From Thermotoga neapolitana DSM 4359 (GTDB lineage: Bacteria; Thermotogota; Thermotogae; Thermotogales; Thermotogaceae): DNA of 64,000 nucleotides. A program made the position numbers and the translations under genes. Under the pieces are notes generated by a model, which was not told the origin of the DNA, did no database searches, and saw only the letters and a program-made list of their open reading frames with translations. Numbering within the stretch: the stretch's first letter is position 1; each line of letters starts with the position of its first letter. The stretch is from contig NC_011978.1 in assembly GCF_000018945.1 (NCBI RefSeq), positions 776,729 to 840,728 on the forward strand, given 5' to 3'. Below, one piece after another: positions 18,043 to 27,045 of the stretch.

Positions 18043-18065
18043 GGTGAGGGGATGTCCCCCTCACC
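18043..18065 (-). other. Intercistronic hairpin after the mannoside binding-protein gene
   Basis: Perfect 9-bp stem (GGTGAGGGG / CCCCTCACC) with a 5-nt loop, overlapping the stop codon of the binding-protein gene. No U-tract follows. Same position and character as the hairpin at 2853-2873. Confidence 0.75.
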
Positions 18066-19317
18066 AGAGAAGTGCGTTGATCTCTTCGACGGCTCTTTTC
18101 AGTGCTTCTTCGGGGGTGGCTTTCAGGTACATGAGAGGCTCAATCAGGTACGTGGTCATGGTGTTTTGGACATCAATCGTGTTGGTGATCAGTGCTGGAG
18201 GAACAGCGTATGCAACCGCTTCTGCTATCTTTGCAAAGTATGGATCCTTCATGTACTCGGCAAACACAGGATTCGTTCCAAGATCTTCTCTGGCTGGCGG
18301 CATGTGGGTGAGTTCGATCCATCTTGCATCGTTTTGGGCATTGGAGAAGACCCATTTGATGAACTCGAACGCTTCTTTCTTATATTTGCAGTGTTTGAAC
18401 ATCACAAGTCCCTTGGTATCGGCGAACGTGTAGACAGGTTTGTCTTCGGGATAGTTGTCTGGAACAGGAGGAGGTGTCATCACTATGTGTGGGTAGACGT
18501 CGGGATAGTGCTCTTTCGTGTAGCTCAGATGCCACGGTCCCATGATCTGGCCAAGGATCGTGCCGTTTTCAAATGGATCCTGTCCCAGATCTACAGCAGT
18601 CCAACTGTTCTTGAAGAGAGTGTAGATAAACTCAGCAACGGCCTTTCCGTACTCATTGTCGAAAACTGCTTTTCCGTTTTCGATGTAGGGTTTTCCGCCG
18701 CTTGCTGCGTAGTAGAACGTGATGAAATCAAACCATCTGTCCCACCAGTTTCTTCCGGCTACGGCTCTTATAACGTACCTTTCCTTGGGAACGACCCATT
18801 TTCTGGCTACTTCGTAAACTTCAGAGTAAGTTCTTGGAGGCTTCTCGTAACCTAGTTCCTTCAAAAGATCTCCTCTCCACCAGAAGAGCATCGGGTTAGA
18901 GTAAATGGGGATCACGTAGTAGTGTCCGTTGAGTTTCCAGCCTTCGAGTATGTTTCTCATTTTCCTTGCGTCTGCAAGTTTCCAGAACTCTTCTCCGAAC
19001 TCCTCATCGAAGGCAACCAGAACATCCAGTTCCTCTGCAAGTTGAGCTGCAAAACCACTGAAGATGTTGGTACAGATATCGGGGGCGTTTCCGGCAGCGA
19101 TGGCGTTCAGGATGGCCTCCTCAGAACTTCCTGCCGCTGGTATGACGGACCATTCGATCTGAACATCCGGATGCTCTGCGTTCCACTTTTCAACGAGGGC
19201 TTTCCAGAAGGCTTCCTGGTTTGGATTTGGAGCCGTCCAGAACACGATCTTTTTGACATCAGCGAGTGCAAAGACCGAAAGAGCTACCAGAGTGATGAAA
19301 AGAACCCTTTTCCACAT
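18061..19317 (-). CDS. ABC transporter substrate-binding protein (mannoside operon)
   Basis: Secreted sugar-binding protein of the MalE superfamily, 418 residues. The start is the ATG at 19317, after GAGGAGGGATCTTT; an upstream in-frame ATG at 19350 precedes this Shine-Dalgarno and is unlikely. The signal peptide is MWKRVLFITLVALSVFALA, and the mature protein begins DVKKIVFWTAPNPNQ. Tryptophan-rich stretches (AGRNWWDRWFDF, GPWHLSY) suit carbohydrate stacking. It lies 29 bases after lacI, and one of the two operators lies 113 bases before its start, inside lacI. The probable ligand is a mannoside (from neighbours only). Confidence 0.9.
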   Translation of the reverse strand: MWKRVLFITLVALSVFALADVKKIVFWTAPNPNQEAFWKALVEKWNAEHPDVQIEWSVIPAAGSSEEAILNAIAAGNAPDICTNIFSGFAAQLAEELDVLVAFDEEFGEEFWKLADARKMRNILEGWKLNGHYYVIPIYSNPMLFWWRGDLLKELGYEKPPRTYSEVYEVARKWVVPKERYVIRAVAGRNWWDRWFDFITFYYAASGGKPYIENGKAVFDNEYGKAVAEFIYTLFKNSWTAVDLGQDPFENGTILGQIMGPWHLSYTKEHYPDVYPHIVMTPPPVPDNYPEDKPVYTFADTKGLVMFKHCKYKKEAFEFIKWVFSNAQNDARWIELTHMPPAREDLGTNPVFAEYMKDPYFAKIAEAVAYAVPPALITNTIDVQNTMTTYLIEPLMYLKATPEEALKRAVEEINALLW

Positions 19318-19346
19318 AAAGATCCCTCCTCTATAGAAGGTTGAAG

Positions 19347-20333
19347 TCATTTTGTGCTTTTTCTCTTTACAAACTGAGTGAAGACAAGTGTTCGAAGAGG
19401 ATGGGGATTCACCTTTGTCAACAATTCGTGTAAGCGCTTACATGCAACACAACCCATTTCGTATTTGAACACCCTCAAAGTGGTCAGCGGTGGATCGAAA
19501 TTTTCTGCGTCAACAATATCGTCGAAACCTACAACGGAAACGTCATCTGGAATTTTCAAGCCATGTTCTTTGAGTCGTTTGATCACCCAGAAGGCAATGC
19601 TGTCGTTGGATGTAAAAATGGCCTCGGGTATTCCGTAAGAGTTCAGCATTATATCTACAATTTTTCTTGTACCTTCTTCTGTATCATCGCATTCATAAAA
19701 ACGAGGCATCAGACCGGCTTTTTCCATGGCGTCTTTGTAACCGTCGTATCTCATCTTGAAACCATACGGTTGAAGCGGTCCGTGAATGTGTACGATCTTT
19801 TTGAACCCTCTGGATATGAGGTAATTCGTTGCGTAAACAGCACCGTCGTATCCATCACTTATCACACAATCCACTCTTTCACCGGGTATGTAATGATCCA
19901 CGAGAACAAAGGGTTTCTTCTCGGATTTCGCCTCTCTTATGAACTCTCTTGTGACGTCTCCACCAACGAATATGTATCCATCTGTGTCGGTGTACTTTGA
20001 AAATTCCTCGAGAAATTTCAATTCCACTTTTATCCCCAGTTTCTCACAATTTTCCTCTATGGCTTTTATTATCACTCCGTAGAACTCACCGAGAATACCG
20101 CTGGTTTGAAGGGGCGAAAGAATTCTTTTGCTGGCGAAAATATAAGCGTGGAACAGTTTTCCCTTCGAAGCGAGGATTTTCGCCGAGATTTCTGGCCTGT
20201 ATCCGAGTTCTTCTATTGCTTTCCAGACTCTGTATCTGGTTCTTTCAGAAACGTACCCTGATCCGTTTATCACCCGTGAGACCGTGGCGATGGAAACTCC
20301 TGCAAGTTTTGCAACATCTTCTATTGTTGGCAA
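19347..20333 (-). CDS. LacI-family transcriptional regulator of the mannoside operon
   Basis: Local repressor, 328 residues. Residues 1-50 are the LacI helix-turn-helix and hinge (TIEDVAKLAGVSIATVSRVING, then YVSERTRYRVWKAIEELGYRP); the rest is the periplasmic-binding-protein-like effector domain (DGYIFVGGD, GERVDCVISDGYDGA, VVGFDDI). The start codon is TTG at 20333 with AGGAGGTG six bases upstream. The perfect 14-bp palindrome TGTAAGCGCTTACA, a typical LacI-family operator, overlaps its promoter start region and recurs inside this gene near the 3' end. Autoregulation and control of the mannoside genes follow naturally. The effector is probably a mannose-containing sugar (inference). Confidence 0.93.
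   Translation of the reverse strand: MPTIEDVAKLAGVSIATVSRVINGSGYVSERTRYRVWKAIEELGYRPEISAKILASKGKLFHAYIFASKRILSPLQTSGILGEFYGVIIKAIEENCEKLGIKVELKFLEEFSKYTDTDGYIFVGGDVTREFIREAKSEKKPFVLVDHYIPGERVDCVISDGYDGAVYATNYLISRGFKKIVHIHGPLQPYGFKMRYDGYKDAMEKAGLMPRFYECDDTEEGTRKIVDIMLNSYGIPEAIFTSNDSIAFWVIKRLKEHGLKIPDDVSVVGFDDIVDAENFDPPLTTLRVFKYEMGCVACKRLHELLTKVNPHPLRTLVFTQFVKRKSTK
19430..19443. promoter_or_regulatory. Intragenic LacI-type operator
   Basis: TGTAAGCGCTTACA, identical to the copy at 20347-20360, here within lacI codons for Cys-Lys-Arg-Leu-His. It lies 113 bases upstream of the binding-protein start and 917 bases from the first copy. It could be a roadblock or second operator for the operon, or part of a loop. 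Confidence 0.75.
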
Positions 20334-20346
20334 TCTCTACACCTCC

Positions 20347-20360
20347 TGTAAGCGCTTACA
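20347..20360. promoter_or_regulatory. LacI-type operator at the lacI promoter
   Basis: Perfect palindrome TGTAAGCGCTTACA, five bases downstream of the -10 box, so it covers the expected transcription start. It directly adjoins the lacI Shine-Dalgarno. Confidence 0.85.
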
Positions 20361-20365
20361 TAACC

Positions 20366-20395
20366 TTTATACAAAAAATGCCCATGTTAAATCAA
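20366..20395 (-). promoter_or_regulatory. lacI/mannoside operon promoter
   Basis: On the minus strand TTGATT, 18 bases, TATAAA; the operator follows immediately. Confidence 0.65.
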
Positions 20396-20491
20396 GCTCC
20401 ATTTTTTGCAAATATCTGTCAATATATCCAAACAGGAGAAATTATTCCGTTTTATGATCAAAAATCGCAATTTTACAAAAAAAAAAATAAA

Positions 20492-20509
20492 AGCCCCCTT
20501 GCGGGGGCT
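20492..20509 (-). terminator. Terminator of the recA-RNase Y operon
   Basis: Perfect 7-bp stem (AGCCCCC / GGGGGCT) with a TTGC/GCAA loop, just after the RNase Y stop. On the minus strand it is followed by TTTTATTTTTTTTTTT, a very strong U-tract. Confidence 0.93.
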
Positions 20510-20512
20510 TTT

Positions 20513-22039
20513 TTATTTTGCGTAAGCAACGCTTCTTTTTTCTCTTATGACCACTACCTTAAGCACACCTGGATATTCTAGTTCCTCCTCTATCTTCTTT
20601 GAGATGTCGTAAGCGAGTTTTTCGGCGAGTGCATCGTCCACCTTGTCCGGTTCAACTATCACCCTTATTTCTCTTCCCGCCTGAATAGCGTATGCCTTTT
20701 CAACATACTTGAAGCTCTTTGCAATTTCCTCGAGTTTCATGAGTCGCTTGATGTAATTTTCCAGGCTTTCTCTTCTTGCACCTGGTCTTGCGGCAGACAG
20801 TGCATCGGCGGCTGCCACGAGCACCGCTTCTGGTGTTCTTGGATCTTCTTCTCCGTGGTGACTGAGTATCATGTTGATGATGTCTTCTTTTTCACCGTAT
20901 CTTCTGGCAAGTTCTGCCCCTATGGTGGTGTGTGATCCTTCGAGTTCCTGATCCACCGCTTTTCCTATGTCGTGGAGCAGTCCACCTCTTCTTGCTTTGT
21001 CGGCATTCAAACCGAGTTCCGAAGCCATGTAGCCAGCAAGAAGAGCCACCTCTATGGAATGGTTCAAAACGTTCTGACCGTAACTTGTTCTGTATTTGAG
21101 TTTTCCAAGGAGTTTCACGAGTTCCGGATGGAGTCCCATAACTCCTGCTTTGAATGTGGCTTCCTGTCCTGCCTCCTTTATGGCCTTCTCAACTTCCTGT
21201 TTTGCCTTTTCGTACATCTCCTCTATCCTTGCAGGATGTATCCTCCCATCTGCTACGAGTTTTTCCAGAGTGATGCGGGCGATCTCCCTTCTGAGTGGAT
21301 TGAAACAGGAAAGCACAACCACTTCTGGTGTGTCGTCTATTATCAGATCGACGCCTGTGATCTTCTCAAAGGTCCTGATGTTTCTTCCTTCCCTTCCTAT
21401 GATTCTCCCTTTCATATCATCGGATGGAAGAGAAACGGTGGAAACGGTGATTTCTCCCACGTAATCCGGCGCGTATCTTTGTACGGCAAACGCTATGACC
21501 TTCTTTGCTTCTTTTTCGGCCTCCTCTTCTACCTGCTCTTTCATTTCTTTGTAGAGCTTTGCAAGATCGTGTTCGTATCTCTGTCTCGCTTCCTCCAGAA
21601 TCAACTCTCTTGCCTCCTCAACGGTCATACCCGCGAGTTTGTTGAGTTCTTCGTCTATTCGTTTTTCCTTTTCTTCCACTTCTTTCATCTTCTCTTCCAG
21701 TTTTGCTTTCATTTCCTCGATCTGGATTTCTCTCTTTTCCAGATTCTCTTCCTTTCTGGTGAGAAGTTCTTCCCTTTTTAGAAGCCTTTCCTCGAGTGAT
21801 CTGAGTTCTTCTTCCTTTCGTGCTCTTTCTCTTTCGAACTCTTCCCTCAATCTGTGAACTTCTTCTCTACCTTCCACAATGGCCTTTTTCTTTATCTCGT
21901 TTGCTTCCTTTTCTGCTTTTTCAAGGATGGACTTTGCGTCTTTTTCTGCCTTTTTGAGTTTTTGATTTATCTGATAGCTTGCGATTAGATATCCCACCAG
22001 AAGTCCTCCGACACCTGCGAGTACATACCACAACATCAT
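20513..22039 (-). CDS. rny: Ribonuclease Y
   Basis: Membrane-anchored endoribonuclease that starts mRNA decay, 508 residues, standard length. Layout: N-terminal membrane helix ([20 protein letters not shown]), a long charged coiled coil (about 25-180), a KH domain with [15 protein letters not shown] near 215, then an HD domain with LLHDIGKA near 355 carrying the metal-binding His-Asp. The C-terminal [16 protein letters not shown] is also typical. It overlaps recX by four bases and is the last gene of the long operon before a strong terminator. Confidence 0.97.
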   Translation of the reverse strand: MMLWYVLAGVGGLLVGYLIASYQINQKLKKAEKDAKSILEKAEKEANEIKKKAIVEGREEVHRLREEFERERARKEEELRSLEERLLKREELLTRKEENLEKREIQIEEMKAKLEEKMKEVEEKEKRIDEELNKLAGMTVEEARELILEEARQRYEHDLAKLYKEMKEQVEEEAEKEAKKVIAFAVQRYAPDYVGEITVSTVSLPSDDMKGRIIGREGRNIRTFEKITGVDLIIDDTPEVVVLSCFNPLRREIARITLEKLVADGRIHPARIEEMYEKAKQEVEKAIKEAGQEATFKAGVMGLHPELVKLLGKLKYRTSYGQNVLNHSIEVALLAGYMASELGLNADKARRGGLLHDIGKAVDQELEGSHTTIGAELARRYGEKEDIINMILSHHGEEDPRTPEAVLVAAADALSAARPGARRESLENYIKRLMKLEEIAKSFKYVEKAYAIQAGREIRVIVEPDKVDDALAEKLAYDISKKIEEELEYPGVLKVVVIREKRSVAYAK

Positions 22040-22506
22040 CGTTCACCTCCATCTATTTGATCGAGAATTTCCTCGATGTGAGAAATCTCGAACCCTCTTT
22101 TGTAGAGGTAGTCTTTCATTTCCTGGCGACTTTCAAAACGTGTCTTCAATCTCTTCAGCTCTTCAGGAAAATCTATTTCAGAGAGAGCTCTTTCTATCGC
22201 CCTTTCGGATGTTTCTTCGTCTACTCCGAGTGATCTCAGTTTCATCTTCACTATCTTTGGTCCAAAGAGCTTCAAGCGCATCTCGTCCACTGCAAAAAGA
22301 TAAGCAGCCTTCTCATCGTCGATGTAGCCTTGCTTTTTCAATGTGGCGATCGTGTTTTCAACCTCTTCATCAGAAAAACCCTTGCTTTTCAAACGATTTC
22401 TCAGTTCGTTTTCAAACCTGACGCGGTATTTTAAGAGTCTCAAAGCGTACTTAAGAGGATTTGTCTGCTTTCTCTGGTTCCTTCTCCGTTTGCCGTAGTA
22501 AGCCAT
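22036..22506 (-). CDS. recX: Regulatory protein RecX
   Basis: Modulator of RecA filaments, 156 residues, all helical. Typical RecX marks are [24 protein letters not shown], then [24 protein letters not shown], and repeats of the same three-helix unit to the C-terminus. The N-terminus is basic ([10 protein letters not shown]). The start at 22506 lies 56 bases inside recA, with GGAGAATAAAGG before it, so the first 18 codons share sequence with the 3' end of recA. It overlaps RNase Y by four bases downstream. Confidence 0.92.
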   Translation of the reverse strand: MAYYGKRRRNQRKQTNPLKYALRLLKYRVRFENELRNRLKSKGFSDEEVENTIATLKKQGYIDDEKAAYLFAVDEMRLKLFGPKIVKMKLRSLGVDEETSERAIERALSEIDFPEELKRLKTRFESRQEMKDYLYKRGFEISHIEEILDQIDGGER

Positions 22507-23506
22507 ATTTTTCCTTTATTCTCCTTTCGATTTCCTCCGCTATTTGTGGATTTTCCTTGAGGAACTGAACGACGTTGGATCCGCCCTGTCCCAAAGAGAC
22601 TTCTTCTCCTTTAAGAGTGGTGTAGTAGTACCAGCTGCCCTTCCTGGTTATAACACCTTCGTCCACCCCGATATGGAACAATTCGTACTCCCTGTCGATA
22701 CCTTTTCCGTAGATGATGTAGGTTTGAGCTGTCTTGAACGGAGGTGCCACTTTGTTCTTCACGATCTTTACGTTCACCACGTTGCCTATGACGTCTTTTC
22801 CTTCCTTGAGTGCTTCTCCTCTTCTGACCTCGAGTCTCATGGTTGCATAGAACTTCAGGGCAAGGCCACCGGTTGTAGTTTCAGGGCTTCCAAACATGAC
22901 GCCTATCTTCATCCTTATCTGGTTTGTGAATATGACAACTGCTTTCGATTTGTTCACACTCCCTGCGATCTTCCTCAGTGCCTGTGACATGAGACGTGCC
23001 TGAAGTCCCACCTGCATGTCTCCCATGGCACCTTCTATCTCGGCTCTGGGTACCAGTGCGGCGACGGAATCAACAACGATGAGATCCACAACACCGCTTC
23101 TCACGAGTTCGTCCACTATCTCGAGTGCCTGCTCTCCGTGATCAGGCTGGGAGATGAGAAGGCTCTTCAAATCCACACCAAGATTTTTCGCGTACACGGG
23201 ATCGAGGGCGTGCTCTGCGTCTATGAAAGCGGCCACACCACCCATCTTCTGGGCTTCCGCTATAGCGTGAAGTGCCAGCGTGGTCTTTCCGCTGGACTCC
23301 GGTCCGAAGATTTCCACGATCCTTCCCCTTGGGTATCCTCCAACGCCGGTTGCGATGTCGATCGCGATGGAACCCGTCGGAATGACCTCCACAGGCTGGA
23401 CCTGGGTTTCGTCACCCAGTATCATTATGGAACCCTTGCCGAAGTTTTCTTCTATCCTCTTCAAAGCCTTCTCCAGTACACTCTTTTTCTGCTTTTCCTC
23501 AGCCAT
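22451..23506 (-). CDS. recA: Recombinase RecA
   Basis: DNA strand-exchange ATPase for recombination repair, 351 residues. Walker A is GPESSGKTT (near residue 68), Walker [11 protein letters not shown], and the DNA-binding loop region holds [22 protein letters not shown]. The C-terminal tail is charged ([11 protein letters not shown]). It overlaps thpR by eight bases upstream and recX downstream. No promoter or LexA-type box is visible directly before it, so it seems expressed as an inner gene of a housekeeping operon; that is unusual next to stand-alone SOS-regulated recA genes. Confidence 0.98.
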   Translation of the reverse strand: MAEEKQKKSVLEKALKRIEENFGKGSIMILGDETQVQPVEVIPTGSIAIDIATGVGGYPRGRIVEIFGPESSGKTTLALHAIAEAQKMGGVAAFIDAEHALDPVYAKNLGVDLKSLLISQPDHGEQALEIVDELVRSGVVDLIVVDSVAALVPRAEIEGAMGDMQVGLQARLMSQALRKIAGSVNKSKAVVIFTNQIRMKIGVMFGSPETTTGGLALKFYATMRLEVRRGEALKEGKDVIGNVVNVKIVKNKVAPPFKTAQTYIIYGKGIDREYELFHIGVDEGVITRKGSWYYYTTLKGEEVSLGQGGSNVVQFLKENPQIAEEIERRIKEKYGLLRQTEKEPEKADKSS

Positions 23507-24062
23507 GTCTGATCAATCCTCCTTCGAAATGACATTCGTAAAGTGCTCTGTAAATAGGACCTGAAGGTGTCAGTGTGGAGGAATAAATCTTAAAACTGTC
23601 CACCGCCACCTCAACGGGGGAAAAATCGATGTCTTCAACCAGTTTTTCCCACTTGTCAGGATAGTACTTTACTCTGCCTATGGTGATGTGAGGTATGAAC
23701 TTCTCTTCAAAGGAAAAACCGTGATGTGAAAGTTCATTTCTCAGCTCCTCGTACAACCTGTTGAGACGGTCTGCGTTTTCCACTCCAAGCCAGAAAACCC
23801 GGGGGGCTTTCCCCCTTCTGAAATATCCGAAACCTTTCACCGTGAAGGAAAACGAAGGAAACCCTCTCACACGCCTGCAAAGATGCTCTGCTATCTCAGA
23901 AACTTTCTGTTCAGTGACTTCTCCAAGAAAAAAGAGGGTGAGATGCAAGTTTTCTTCAGAAACCCAACTTGCACCGAAACCTCTTCTCATGAGTTTTTCA
24001 ATAACTTCGGAAGCCTGTTTTTTGACCTCATCGTTCACATCGATGGCAATGAAGGTTCTCAT
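23499..24062 (-). CDS. thpR: RNA 2',3'-cyclic phosphodiesterase (LigT/ThpR)
   Basis: 2H phosphoesterase, 187 residues. Both catalytic HxTx motifs are present: HLTLFFLG near residue 42 and HITIGRV near residue 125. The family opens 2',3'-cyclic phosphates at RNA ends; the physiological RNA here is unknown. The start is the ATG at 24062, three bases after pgsA ends, and it overlaps recA by eight bases. It is part of the RNA and DNA maintenance run with RNase Y and RecA. Confidence 0.92.
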   Translation of the reverse strand: MRTFIAIDVNDEVKKQASEVIEKLMRRGFGASWVSEENLHLTLFFLGEVTEQKVSEIAEHLCRRVRGFPSFSFTVKGFGYFRRGKAPRVFWLGVENADRLNRLYEELRNELSHHGFSFEEKFIPHITIGRVKYYPDKWEKLVEDIDFSPVEVAVDSFKIYSSTLTPSGPIYRALYECHFEGGLIRHG

Positions 24063-24065
24063 GTG

Positions 24066-24587
24066 CTATCCCTCCATATTCATAAATCTTGCAAGGTCCA
24101 TCGTGTACGTGATCCCGGACAGAATTGTTACCGCAAATGATATGATCACGAGTGACTGCAGAATCGGTGGTTCAAGAAATCCCAGTTTGAGAAGAAAAAC
24201 TCCTATCAGCACCACAAACTGAGATACGGTTTTCATCTTTCCTGTCCATCTGGCTGGAACGACGTTTCCCCTGCTCGCTGCCAGGATCCTGAGACCGTTC
24301 ACAAAGGTGTCCCTTGCAAAAACAGTCAGAACGTACCAGATCGGAAGAATATCCATCATCGAAACGGCTGTGGATATCACAAGGATCTTGTCTGCCACCT
24401 GATCGAAGACCTTTCCGAAGTCCGTAATCTGATTTCTCCTTCTTGCGAAGAAACCATCCAGATAGTCTGTGAACGCAGCAAACAGGAAAACAAAAAAAGC
24501 CAGAGCGTACCAGCCTTCCATGTAGAACCAGACAACAGGTATCGTCAGAACTGCCCTCAGAATGGAAAAGAAGTTCGCCAGATTCAT
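24066..24587 (-). CDS. pgsA: CDP-diacylglycerol-glycerol-3-phosphate 3-phosphatidyltransferase
   Basis: Membrane enzyme of phospholipid synthesis that makes phosphatidylglycerophosphate from CDP-diacylglycerol and glycerol 3-phosphate. The start is taken as the ATG at 24587, whose ATGA overlaps the rimO stop, giving 173 residues (MNLANFFSILR). The CDP-alcohol phosphotransferase signature is complete: DYLDGFFARRRNQITDFGKVFDQ then VADK, with all the conserved Asp, Gly and Arg residues (about 41-66). Several membrane helices follow. Confidence 0.93.
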   Translation of the reverse strand: MNLANFFSILRAVLTIPVVWFYMEGWYALAFFVFLFAAFTDYLDGFFARRRNQITDFGKVFDQVADKILVISTAVSMMDILPIWYVLTVFARDTFVNGLRILAASRGNVVPARWTGKMKTVSQFVVLIGVFLLKLGFLEPPILQSLVIISFAVTILSGITYTMDLARFMNMEG

Positions 24588-25876
24588 CGAGCAATCCCCC
24601 ACATGTCGTACTCATCGTGTTCTTCTATGGTTACTTCGAGAAAATCTCCCATCTCACCCCTTCCTTTTATGAAAACAACTCCGTCCACCTCGGGAGCTTC
24701 TGTAAAGGTGCGCCCTATCAGATAGCCGTTTTCTCTTCCCTCAACGAGTGCCTTCATACTTTTTCCCACGAACCTGTCCAGTCTTTCGTAGGAGATCTCT
24801 GCTTGAAGGAGCAGGAGTTCTTCCTGTCTTCTTCGGGCTGTTTCTGGATCGACTTTGTTTTTCAAAGAAGAAGCGACTGTTCCTTCCTCGTCCGAGTAAA
24901 CAAAAACACCGAGTTTGTCGAATTTTACCTCTTCCACGAATCTCTTCAACTCTTCAAAATCTTCTTCAGTTTCTCCTGGAAAGCCCACTATTACACTGGT
25001 TCTGAGAACAGCATCCGGGGCTTTATCTCTTATTCTCAACAACATGTTTTTCAACTCTTTAGAACTTCTGATCCTTCCCATGAGGGTCAGTATCCTGTCG
25101 CTTCCATGCTGAACGGGAACGTCGAAGTAGTTCACAACCTTTTCCAGTTTCAGGATGGTGTCTATTATCTCGTCCGTCAGGTGATCGGGATGAAGGTACA
25201 TGACCCTAATCCAGAAATCACCCTTTAGACTGTTCAGCCGTCTCAAAAGATCAGACAGGGCCTGTTTCCCGTAGAGATCTTCACCGTAAGAGGTCGTATC
25301 CTGGGCAACCAGGATTATTTCCTTTTTTCCCTCTGCAAGAAGATCTTCCACCTCGTGAACTATGTCTTCTACGCTTCTACTTTTCAGGTTCCCTTTGAAG
25401 GAGGGTATAGAACAGAAAGTACACTTTCTGTCGCAACCGTCGGATATTTTCACGTACGCGTAGGGCTTTTCCTCCAGATTTATCCTCTTTCTGTAACTGT
25501 AGACAGTCTCAGGGCGCTGTGGTACCAGATCCTCTCCGTTCTCGAGAAGCGAGACGATTTTTTCCGGTGCGACAACACCTATCCACTGGTCCACCTCTGG
25601 GATTTCTTTTTTCAGTTCCCTGTAGTATCGCTGAACGAGACATCCTTTCACAACGAGTCTGTAACCGTAATCCTCTTTTGCCTCGACGAACGAGAGGATC
25701 TCATCTATCGATTCCTTCTTGGCATCCTCGATGAAGGCACAGGTGTCTAACACGACAACGTCTGCTTCTTCCACGTTGTGGACTATCTCATGTCCTCTTT
25801 CTTTGAGAAGACCTGCCAGAATTTCACAGTCGGCTTCGTTCTTCGGACAGCCAAGTACCTTTATTCCAACTTTCAC
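24584..25876 (-). CDS. rimO: Ribosomal protein S12 methylthiotransferase RimO
   Basis: Radical SAM enzyme that adds a methylthio group to an aspartate of ribosomal protein S12; 430 residues. The N-terminal UPF0004 domain starts KVLGCPKNEADCEILAGLL with cluster cysteines. The radical SAM motif is CDRKCTFCSIPSFKG near residue 145. A C-terminal TRAM-like region (MKALVEGRENGYLIGRT, GVVFIKG) follows. The PKNEADCE form separates it from tRNA-modifying MiaB. Starts and stops overlap its neighbours by four bases on both sides. Confidence 0.95.
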   Translation of the reverse strand: MKVGIKVLGCPKNEADCEILAGLLKERGHEIVHNVEEADVVVLDTCAFIEDAKKESIDEILSFVEAKEDYGYRLVVKGCLVQRYYRELKKEIPEVDQWIGVVAPEKIVSLLENGEDLVPQRPETVYSYRKRINLEEKPYAYVKISDGCDRKCTFCSIPSFKGNLKSRSVEDIVHEVEDLLAEGKKEIILVAQDTTSYGEDLYGKQALSDLLRRLNSLKGDFWIRVMYLHPDHLTDEIIDTILKLEKVVNYFDVPVQHGSDRILTLMGRIRSSKELKNMLLRIRDKAPDAVLRTSVIVGFPGETEEDFEELKRFVEEVKFDKLGVFVYSDEEGTVASSLKNKVDPETARRRQEELLLLQAEISYERLDRFVGKSMKALVEGRENGYLIGRTFTEAPEVDGVVFIKGRGEMGDFLEVTIEEHDEYDMWGIAR

Positions 25877-26412
25877 TTCAGGATTTTCCTCCTCTTCTTC
25901 AGATAGATCTCTCTGATCTTTTCCAGATGCTTCTTGTACTCTTCTTCTCTGTAGTTCGGATAGGTGAACTCCATGTCTTTGAACTTTCCTCTCACGTAAG
26001 CAAGCGTCACTTCGGCGTAGATTCCCTTTCCTATGTAGATGCGGTTCCCCCAGTGCTTTGTTGACGCAAGAACGAACTGTGTATGGTGGATGTATCCTGG
26101 GTCGATGTTCACTTTTCTTTTTCCCTCTATGGAAAACATCTTCTCTATGGAGTTCGTCTCCAGTTTTATGTCTGCAAGTTGATAGGGGTGTATGAGTCTT
26201 TCAAAACTCACCAGTTTTCCCTTCAGGCCCTGTCCCATCTCTTCTGAATAGTAAAGTGTGTATTTTTCAAAATCGAGGTTGTCGGAAACATAATCCATTG
26301 GTCCAAATCTTTCCTCGAGAACAGGCTTTAACTCGTTGAACCAGTAATCTATGTGAGATGCGAATATGAACATGACCAGATTCACCAGATCCGGTACCTT
26401 CACCTCTCCCAC
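25873..26412 (-). CDS. DUF4416 protein
   Basis: Conserved protein of unknown function, about 179 residues. I prefer the GTG at 26412 (product MGEVKVPDLVNLVMFIF), eight bases after GAGGTGAGG; a longer reading from 26451 is possible but would overlap the RodZ-like gene by 52 bases. The pattern GxVKxPDLVNLVMFIFASHIDYW at the start and WGNRIYIGKGIYAEVTLAYVRGKF near the end fits the DUF4416 family. No catalytic motif or membrane segment is evident. It is placed between the RodZ-like gene and rimO, overlapping both. Confidence 0.8.
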   Translation of the reverse strand: MGEVKVPDLVNLVMFIFASHIDYWFNELKPVLEERFGPMDYVSDNLDFEKYTLYYSEEMGQGLKGKLVSFERLIHPYQLADIKLETNSIEKMFSIEGKRKVNIDPGYIHHTQFVLASTKHWGNRIYIGKGIYAEVTLAYVRGKFKDMEFTYPNYREEEYKKHLEKIREIYLKKRRKILK

Positions 26413-26975
26413 TGGACCCTCACCTCGAACTCTTTGAGTTTTATCTTCCACTCTTCAGATGCAGTTCTCAAGATGACCTCGCCCTGAGTCTCCACCGTGT
26501 ACTTTCCCTCCGAAAGTGGGATTGTTCCTTTCACCGTTTTGCCGTTTAGAATCACTTCATCTGAAGTGATCAGGTACGCTGGTGGTGTTCTCTGCAGTCT
26601 GAGATTTTCAAAGATCGCAAAAGCAAGAAGCATCACTCCTATCACCAGAAATGGAATCAGAACAAGGTTGTGACTTCTGCTTTTTTCCTCCTCTTTCTTT
26701 CTCTTCTCTTTCTTTTCTTGCGGTGCTACGTCACCTTTTCCCTCCTCGTACATTTTGAGCATCTCTTCTGGAGGGAGTTCTAAAAATTCTGCGTATCGTT
26801 TTATGTAGCTTTTGACATAGATTTCTGCGTCGAGATTTTGAAGATCTCCCTCTTCAATGCGTTTCAGTTTAGAGGGATTTATGTTTGTAAACAAAGACGC
26901 ATCAAGGAGCGTGATGCCTTTTTCTTCACGCTTTTTCCTGAAAATTTCCCCCATCTCTTTCCATTTTTCGCTCAA
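26400..26975 (-). CDS. RodZ-like helix-turn-helix membrane protein
   Basis: Likely cytoskeletal or cell-shape protein of the RodZ type. The TTG at 26975, six bases after GGAGGGAG, gives 191 residues. Layout: Cro/Xre helix-turn-helix (GEIFRKKREEKGITLLDASLFTNI, about 8-60), a Lys/Glu-rich linker, one membrane helix (NLVLIPFLVIGVMLLAFAIF, about 120-140), then an extracytoplasmic tail with a DUF4115-like beta pattern (LKEFEVRVQWER). RodZ proteins link MreB filaments to the wall machinery. The gene has a possible extended -10 promoter and 70 bases of space before it. Confidence 0.82.
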   Translation of the reverse strand: MSEKWKEMGEIFRKKREEKGITLLDASLFTNINPSKLKRIEEGDLQNLDAEIYVKSYIKRYAEFLELPPEEMLKMYEEGKGDVAPQEKKEKRKKEEEKSRSHNLVLIPFLVIGVMLLAFAIFENLRLQRTPPAYLITSDEVILNGKTVKGTIPLSEGKYTVETQGEVILRTASEEWKIKLKEFEVRVQWER

Positions 26976-27018
26976 AACAATCTCCCTCCAGACATCCGTC
27001 TGGTTCAAGGCTGAATCT

Positions 27019-27027
27019 ATTTTATCA
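27019..27027 (-). promoter_or_regulatory. Possible extended -10 promoter before the RodZ-like gene
   Basis: Minus strand TGATAAAAT, about 45 bases before the start; no good -35 box. A small CTTC-TGA-GAAG hairpin plus TTTTTT lies just upstream after the endonuclease V stop. Confidence 0.4.
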
Positions 27028-27045
27028 CAGTCCGGAAAAAACTTC

